From an uncultured Oscillibacter sp. (GTDB taxonomy: Bacteria > Bacillota > Clostridia > Oscillospirales > Oscillospiraceae), in assembly GCA_900550685.1 (NCBI GenBank), contig URTS01000012.1:1-21571 (forward strand): DNA of 21,571 nucleotides, in the 5' to 3' direction. Below the pieces are notes generated by a model, which saw only the letters and a program-made list of their open reading frames with translations, was not told the origin of the DNA and searched no databases. Of this stretch, positions 21,524 through 21,571 are shown piece by piece. The translations under genes were made by a program, and so were the position numbers. Position 1 is the stretch's first letter. Every line of letters starts with the position of its first letter.

Positions 21524-21571
21524 ATGAAGAAGTTCCTTTCTCTGGTTCTGGCTCTGGTGATGACCATGTCT
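21524..21571 (+). CDS. Secreted protein, signal peptide only (possibly S-layer/SLH protein)
   Basis: Only the first 16 codons are in the window: MKKFLSLVLALVMTMS. The start has AAAAGGAGG seven bases upstream, a near-perfect ribosome binding site. Basic residues followed by a hydrophobic run indicate a Sec signal peptide. This particular start resembles those of SLH-domain surface proteins in Oscillospiraceae, but that is recall of a pattern rather than proof. The strong ribosome binding site and long structured leader suggest a highly expressed or tightly regulated product. Confidence 0.7.
   Translation, partial: MKKFLSLVLALVMTMS

Noticed and set aside
1..21571. CRISPR array or other tandem repeat cluster
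   Set aside because: No regularly spaced direct repeats with unique spacers were seen on either strand.

Overview
The window comes from a GC-rich, endospore-forming Firmicute, most likely an Oscillospiraceae-type gut clostridium (Flavonifractor/Oscillibacter-like). The evidence is strong AGGAGG ribosome binding sites, sigma-A-type promoters with 17-base spacers, a spoIIID gene, SLH-domain and LCP envelope proteins, and a GC-rich backbone. The genus is an inference; no rRNA is present.

Layout. Positions 1-238 (minus) hold the start of a CarD-type regulator. Positions 448-1946 (minus) encode a lipid kinase translationally coupled to a CoA-diphosphatase-type NUDIX hydrolase. This pair diverges from an AI-2E-family membrane protein (2132-3373), and the two promoters appear to share one palindromic -35 hexamer. 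A complete five-gene peptide/nickel-type ABC importer follows (3601-8485), then a membrane-anchored zincin-like DUF3810 protein (8565-9659). On the minus strand, 9705-12209 encodes an LCP-family cell-wall polymer transferase and a secreted SLH-transglutaminase protein. Next on the same strand are a small unknown protein and SpoIIID (TTG start). On the plus strand, 13239-16284 is a four-gene cluster: nitroreductase, MtnA, DeoD-type nucleoside phosphorylase and HAD phosphatase. It looks like nucleoside/methylthioadenosine salvage. A LysR regulator (minus) converges on it.

From about 17.4 kb the content becomes accessory. A small phage-tail-like gene is broken by a one-base insertion in a G4 run (C4 on the coding strand). 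A tRNA-Val(GAC) with its own promoter and terminator follows. After a stretch of gene debris there is an AT-richer tyrosine recombinase gene (about 18796-19647). Its stop codon abuts a 22-bp perfect inverted repeat whose partner lies about 220 bases away, just before the next gene. The right-hand copy has the 11-6-11 architecture of a tyrosine-recombinase crossover site. The enclosed segment carries a strong plus-strand terminator and a minus-facing promoter candidate, which is the layout expected of an invertible ON/OFF switch.

The gene after the switch (19983-21248) is unusual. It encodes two degenerate recombinase-core repeats lacking the catalytic tyrosine, followed by two winged-helix-like repeats, so it may be a DNA-binding regulator derived from a recombinase. 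It is followed by a structured leader and the start of a secreted protein whose signal peptide resembles those of S-layer/SLH proteins. The working hypothesis is a phase-variable module: recombinase, invertible segment, recombinase-derived regulator and surface protein. This is inferred from sequence architecture only.
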